Under the pieces are notes generated by a model. That model did not search any database, was not told the origin of the DNA, and saw only the letters and a list, made by a program, of their open reading frames with translations. Source: Bradyrhizobium erythrophlei (GTDB lineage Bacteria > Pseudomonadota > Alphaproteobacteria > Rhizobiales > Xanthobacteraceae). Taken from it: DNA of 64,000 nt. The position numbers and the translations under genes are program-made. Shown here piece by piece: positions 61,420-64,000 of this stretch. The DNA lies in NCBI RefSeq assembly GCF_900129425.1, contig NZ_LT670817.1:558001-622000 (forward strand), written 5' to 3'. Positions within the stretch are counted from its first letter, which is position 1; each line of letters starts with the position of its first letter.

Positions 61420-61611
61420 TCAAGGGGGTATTTTATATTTCGAAGAACCAGAATGGAAGGCAGTGTTGCGCCCTACACCGGGTGCGAAGGCCAATGGCGA
61501 AGCCTGCGTGGACAAGCTATCGGCCTCGCTGTTGGAACTGCCATCAGCAGCAAACCGGTAGCGGTTGTTTGTCTAGAGCGATGCTTCTGCGGCAGATCCG
61601 GGCAGACTCAT
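61420..61611 (-). pseudogene. Fourth leader-bearing gene, broken by a stop at codon 13
   Basis: ATG 61611 has GGAGG 8 bases upstream. Translation gives MSLPGSAAEASL and then TAG, followed in frame by TNNRYRFAADGSS. This aligns with the intact leader of member 3, TLYKTHNHYRSAGG: the codon for Tyr has become a stop. The frame continues for 50 codons without cysteine to TGA at 61420. Retention of the ribosome binding site and leader shows a recently lost paralogue. It occupies part of what would otherwise be an empty 500-base gap. Confidence 0.55.
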
Positions 61612-61677
61612 TCGGTTGCCTCCACTCTACCACGCCCAGATCGCCTAGGCTGCCATTGCTACCGTATCCTGCACCGG

Positions 61678-61974
61678 TTAGTCGGAAGAGACGATCGGAC
61701 CGCGGCAGACGATAACGGGGCCAACAACGCTGTGTATACATCGACAATTTTCGATTGGAGATACGTCACGCGTTACGCAAACATACCGATGCACCAATGG
61801 GTCATAGCCGCAGCACCTCATAATTTGTCCAAATCCTCCGTGCCCGGAAAAAGGCGCACTGAATTGTTGCATCGACAATGCAGCCGTGGTTGATCGATTG
61901 AAAATGGCCTTACTCTGATATTTGCCTATGGTTGGCTCAAGCGAAGAGTCCGCGCGAAATCCAGGGATGCTCAT
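61678..61974 (-). CDS. Leader-bearing Cys-rich small protein 2 (candidate precursor)
   Basis: A 98-residue protein from ATG 61974 with a perfect AGGAGG 8 bases upstream. It starts MSIPGFRADSSLEPTIGKYQ, the leader, and continues SKAIFNRSTTAALSMQQFSA. The C-terminal half has six cysteines: MRCCGYDPLVHRYVC, ENCRCIHSVV and IVCRG. No signal peptide or membrane segment. The core is unlike members 1 and 3, the pattern expected of peptides sharing one processing machinery. Confidence 0.62.
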   Translation of the reverse strand: MSIPGFRADSSLEPTIGKYQSKAIFNRSTTAALSMQQFSAPFSGHGGFGQIMRCCGYDPLVHRYVCVTRDVSPIENCRCIHSVVGPVIVCRGPIVSSD

Positions 61975-62112
61975 TTCTTGCCTCCTATTTGAGGTCTAAG
62001 CCGCAGTAGAGTTCAGAGTTATCGTGGTCTTCGCTTACTACGAAGATGACCGCGAGCTGAGGCGGAGCCGGCTCACCCGTAGGGCCTGACCATTTCTTGG
62101 GTGACTGCCCCT

Positions 62113-62568
62113 TCACGGACACTCGGCGCCCTGGGGCACCCACAGGATGCACCTTCCCCATTCGTCCCTCTCACAACAGGTTTTGGGTTCTCCGCCACCA
62201 CCGCCACCACCACCGCCACCACCACCACCACCACCTCCGCCTCCGCCTCCGCCTCCGCCGCTTTCAAAGGCATCGATCAAATCCCGCATCCATCCGGGAA
62301 TACAATCCTTGCAGAAAGCAAATGACGCCCCCAGGTAGCCCGCCCAGCAAAAATAACAACCAGCCTGCCCGCCGGGGGCCAGGCAGGCGAGGGTACATAC
62401 AGCAGCACCTCCTGCTATGACAAAACCACATAAGCCCCCTTTAACCCATCCACATCCTTGAGGAATCACCGTTGTGTTCCCATCAGCTAGGAACCGCCCG
62501 CCAGCAGATCTGTAGTGGTTATGAGTCTTGTAGAGTGTGGTTTCTGCCGTGAATCCTGGTATGTTCAT
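62113..62568 (-). CDS. Leader-bearing Cys-rich protein 3 with poly-glycine tract (candidate precursor)
   Basis: A 151-residue protein from ATG 62568 (GGGAGA 8 bases upstream), starting 21 bases after the PatG-like stop. Leader MNIPGFTAETTLYKTHNHYR, then SAGGRFL. The middle is hydrophobic, Gly- and Cys-rich (GGLCGFVIAGGAAVCTLACL, GCYFCWAGYLGASFAFCKDC), followed by 23 consecutive glycines (codons 62191-62259) and a tail with TCCERDEWGRCILW. Twelve cysteines in all. The glycine run resembles the flexible linkers of double-glycine-type leader peptides but is far longer. It may lie in a membrane or be a heavily modified product. Confidence 0.65.
   Translation of the reverse strand: MNIPGFTAETTLYKTHNHYRSAGGRFLADGNTTVIPQGCGWVKGGLCGFVIAGGAAVCTLACLAPGGQAGCYFCWAGYLGASFAFCKDCIPGWMRDLIDAFESGGGGGGGGGGGGGGGGGGGGGGGEPKTCCERDEWGRCILWVPQGAECP
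62191..62259 (-). repeat. Trinucleotide tract coding 23 glycines
   Basis: Only GGN codons, alternating GGC/GGA in the first part and GGT/GGC in the second. Mixed codons reduce slippage, suggesting selection on the protein rather than a simple expansion. Confidence 0.9.
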
Positions 62569-62589
62569 TTCATATCTCCCATTTCAAGT

Positions 62590-63582
62590 TCACCGGTCGT
62601 AATAAGGCGATAGCTTCGTCACCAGGTACGGAAACGCCTCGGTCACATCGCAGCGGACAAAGAACTTCTCGGTGAAATCCGTGTTGCGGTTCGTGTAGTG
62701 GAAGATGGCATCGACCAACCTCCGTGCGCCGCTCAAGGGCGAAGGCCGTACTTCAACCGCGCTCAGCGAAAAATTCCCGGCAAATTCTTCCGCCGCCTTG
62801 GCGTAGATCGCCGGATAGCGCGCGGCGAGGTAATTTAATGCGCGGTGCTCGTCGGTCGCGCCCGCATTGTCGGTCATCTGCATGATTCGGTCGAAGAGCT
62901 CGCGGGATGCTGCCCCAAACTGTTGGGCGTCTGCTCCCTCGGGTCTCGGGATCGCCTCGATGAGCGACTCGTGCGAGAAGGTGTAGAGTTGATCGAGGAA
63001 TACGATCGGTATCATGAGCCCGTTGCAAAACTCCGCCGGGGCAATGGGGCCACGCGTGCCAATGACAAGGCTGATCCACGGGCTGTCGTGAGGCTCAATC
63101 GCGCTGCAGAGAAGATCGATGTCCGCAGGGTCTCGCGGCACCAGGATGTAGGTTTCGAGTCCTTGGATCATCAGGACCCAGCACATTTGCCGCGCAAGAT
63201 AGCGGTTCTCGCGCCGCGACAGGACCTGATGGAAGGCTTGTTGATCCGTGCGGCCCGCGGTCTCGGTGCGGCCGGTTGCTTGCGCCATTTCCTTTTCGAT
63301 AGAGGCAAGCGGGTAGCGCGCCTCGATCTGATCGCCAAGTGCATAGACGTAGGAGGTCATCATTGCCGCGCCTTCCGTGCCGGCTCCGCCGCAAGTGGGA
63401 CAAGGCATGGGACCCATTTGCGCAGGCAAGGCGCCTGCCATAGGTTTCGCTGGCACAACAGCGGGCGAAGCCTGCCTGGGTTCGACGGCATTGACCGCCG
63501 CAGCCGTGGATTTCGCCGACGCGGTCTCTCTCGCCTTGCCAGATTCGACGGCGGCGTTCTCACGGGTTTCTGACTGTTCCAT
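62590..63582 (-). CDS. PatG C-terminal-domain-like protein
   Basis: A 330-residue protein from ATG 63582, with GGAGGGAGG upstream. Residues 1-60 are Ala/Glu/Thr-rich and probably disordered. A cysteine pair MPCPTCGGAG precedes the domain, which begins SYVYALGDQIEARYP. Blocks typical of the C-terminal part of cyanobactin maturation proteins PatG follow: NRYLARQMCWVLMIQGLETY, ELFDRIMQMTDNAGATDEHR, RALNYLAARYPAIY, LSAVEVRPSPLSGARRLVDA and FHYTNRNT. The protease domain that PatG carries in front is absent here and instead encoded separately upstream. A role as scaffold or recognition factor for leader peptides is inferred. Confidence 0.7.
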   Translation of the reverse strand: MEQSETRENAAVESGKARETASAKSTAAAVNAVEPRQASPAVVPAKPMAGALPAQMGPMPCPTCGGAGTEGAAMMTSYVYALGDQIEARYPLASIEKEMAQATGRTETAGRTDQQAFHQVLSRRENRYLARQMCWVLMIQGLETYILVPRDPADIDLLCSAIEPHDSPWISLVIGTRGPIAPAEFCNGLMIPIVFLDQLYTFSHESLIEAIPRPEGADAQQFGAASRELFDRIMQMTDNAGATDEHRALNYLAARYPAIYAKAAEEFAGNFSLSAVEVRPSPLSGARRLVDAIFHYTNRNTDFTEKFFVRCDVTEAFPYLVTKLSPYYDR

Positions 63583-63617
63583 GGTCTTTCCCTCCCTCCA
63601 CCAATTCCTGCAAAGCA

Positions 63618-63818
63618 TCAGCGCTTGAAAACCACCCAGCGGTTCATTACAGCGGCGCGGCGCTCGCAGCCGCCACAGGGCCTTATGCCCATCGCGTAGG
63701 TTGCGCGCTTGACTGCGTCGCCAAGACCGATCTCCTCGTCGCTAACGAAACCAGGAAGTCGCACGCGGTAAGGACCCGCTTGGCCAGTTTCTTGAGTGTT
63801 GTCCTTTTCCTCTTGCAT
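63618..63818 (-). CDS. Small CGGC-motif protein
   Basis: A 66-residue protein from ATG 63818. Its ribosome binding site AGGAGG lies inside the end of the protease gene (stop 63822), so translation is coupled. It contains RVRLPGFVSDEEIGLGDAVK and ATYAMGIRPCGGCERRAAVM then NRWVVFKR. The CGGC pair plus following Arg residues could bind a metal or take part in thiol chemistry. Note LPGF, echoing the PGF of the peptide leaders. It stops 36 bases before the PatG-like gene. I do not recognise a named family. Confidence 0.65.
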   Translation of the reverse strand: MQEEKDNTQETGQAGPYRVRLPGFVSDEEIGLGDAVKRATYAMGIRPCGGCERRAAVMNRWVVFKR

Positions 63819-63821
63819 GGT

Positions 63822-64000
63822 TCACCTCCTCGAATGGGTCGCGAGCAGGAGTTGGTAAGCCGCCCAGGCATTCAACAACGGGGGCGTCACCTTGGTTCGC
63901 GCCCGCGCATGGGCGTGCACAAAGGCCAAGCGAATTTGAGCAGCGCTTAAGAAGGGAAATTGCGACCAGACGAGCGCAATTGCGCCAGTCACAAAGGGCG
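63822..64000 (-). CDS. Subtilisin-like (S8) protease, C-terminal end, runs off the window
   Basis: The last 58 codons of a minus-strand gene: it enters from the right edge reading PFVTGAIALVWSQFPFLSAA then QIRLAFVHAHARARTK and ends ATHSRR at TGA 63822. PFVTGAIALVWSxFP matches the helix that directly follows the catalytic Ser (GTSxAxPFVTG) of subtilisin-family proteases, including PatA/PatG-type maturation proteases. The catalytic residues lie outside the window. Its stop overlaps the ribosome binding site of the next gene. Confidence 0.65.
   Translation of the reverse strand, partial: PFVTGAIALVWSQFPFLSAAQIRLAFVHAHARARTKVTPPLLNAWAAYQLLLATHSRR

Noticed and set aside
62101..62338. Plus-strand ORFs coding runs of Pro, Thr or His opposite the poly-glycine tract
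   Set aside because: They are complements of the GGN repeat; the minus-strand gene has a ribosome binding site, a shared leader and an operon context.
1..64000. CRISPR arrays, rRNA genes, tRNA genes and replication origins
   Set aside because: No regularly spaced repeats, conserved rRNA stretches or complete tRNA cloverleafs were seen on reading both strands.

Overview
The window looks like a high-GC alphaproteobacterial chromosome, most likely a Bradyrhizobium or a close relative in the Nitrobacteraceae. The grounds are the twin-arginine ABC substrate-binding proteins, several small secreted proteins of a type common in that genus, a BA14K-like protein and a semi-conserved dispersed repeat. 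I could not search a database, so the assignment rests on family recognition. The region is accessory in character: intact operons sit between fragments, frameshifted genes and six whole or partial copies of related insertion sequences.

Layout. 0-6 kb: an ABC substrate-binding protein, a second one cut by an IS, a reverse-transcriptase fragment and small secreted proteins. 6-12 kb: tautomerase with a dead tetR, OsmC, an alpha/beta hydrolase, then malonyl-CoA decarboxylase with malonate decarboxylase alpha subunit, followed by a wrecked lysR and azoreductase. 12-21 kb: di-heme peroxidase, metallo-hydrolase, an RND efflux pair, secreted proteins, and a second lysR/mdcA divergon in which mdcA is the broken partner. 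22-25 kb: decaying HxlR/FMN-reductase pair and GMC and HlyD fragments.

26-37 kb is the best-preserved block: a GntR regulator divergent from a tightly overlapping operon of alpha/beta hydrolase, cysteine hydrolase, two polysaccharide-deacetylase-like enzymes, an FAA hydrolase, a complete HAAT-type ABC importer and an ACMSD-like amidohydrolase. It reads as uptake and stepwise hydrolysis of one unidentified, probably nitrogen-containing, carboxylated compound.

37-44 kb: an IS-truncated kinase gene divergent from a ParS/RES toxin-antitoxin pair, a pentapeptide-repeat protein, VOC and cupin proteins, and an alpha/beta hydrolase lacking its nucleophile. 44-50 kb: a two-component system and two COG4705-like membrane proteins; the divergent promoter of the first carries mirror-image pairs of CTTAG boxes. 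50-60 kb: an iron/thiamine-type ABC importer, then mostly pseudogenes and IS copies.

60.8-64 kb holds the most unusual locus, all on the minus strand: the end of a subtilisin-like protease, a 66-residue CGGC protein, a protein resembling the C-terminal domain of the cyanobactin maturation protein PatG, then three Cys-rich small proteins and one broken copy. These share an N-terminal leader of the form M-x-(I/L)-P-G-F-x-A-E-x-S-L but have unrelated C-termini. I interpret it as an undescribed or little-described peptide maturation (RiPP-like) or export system, continuing beyond the right edge.
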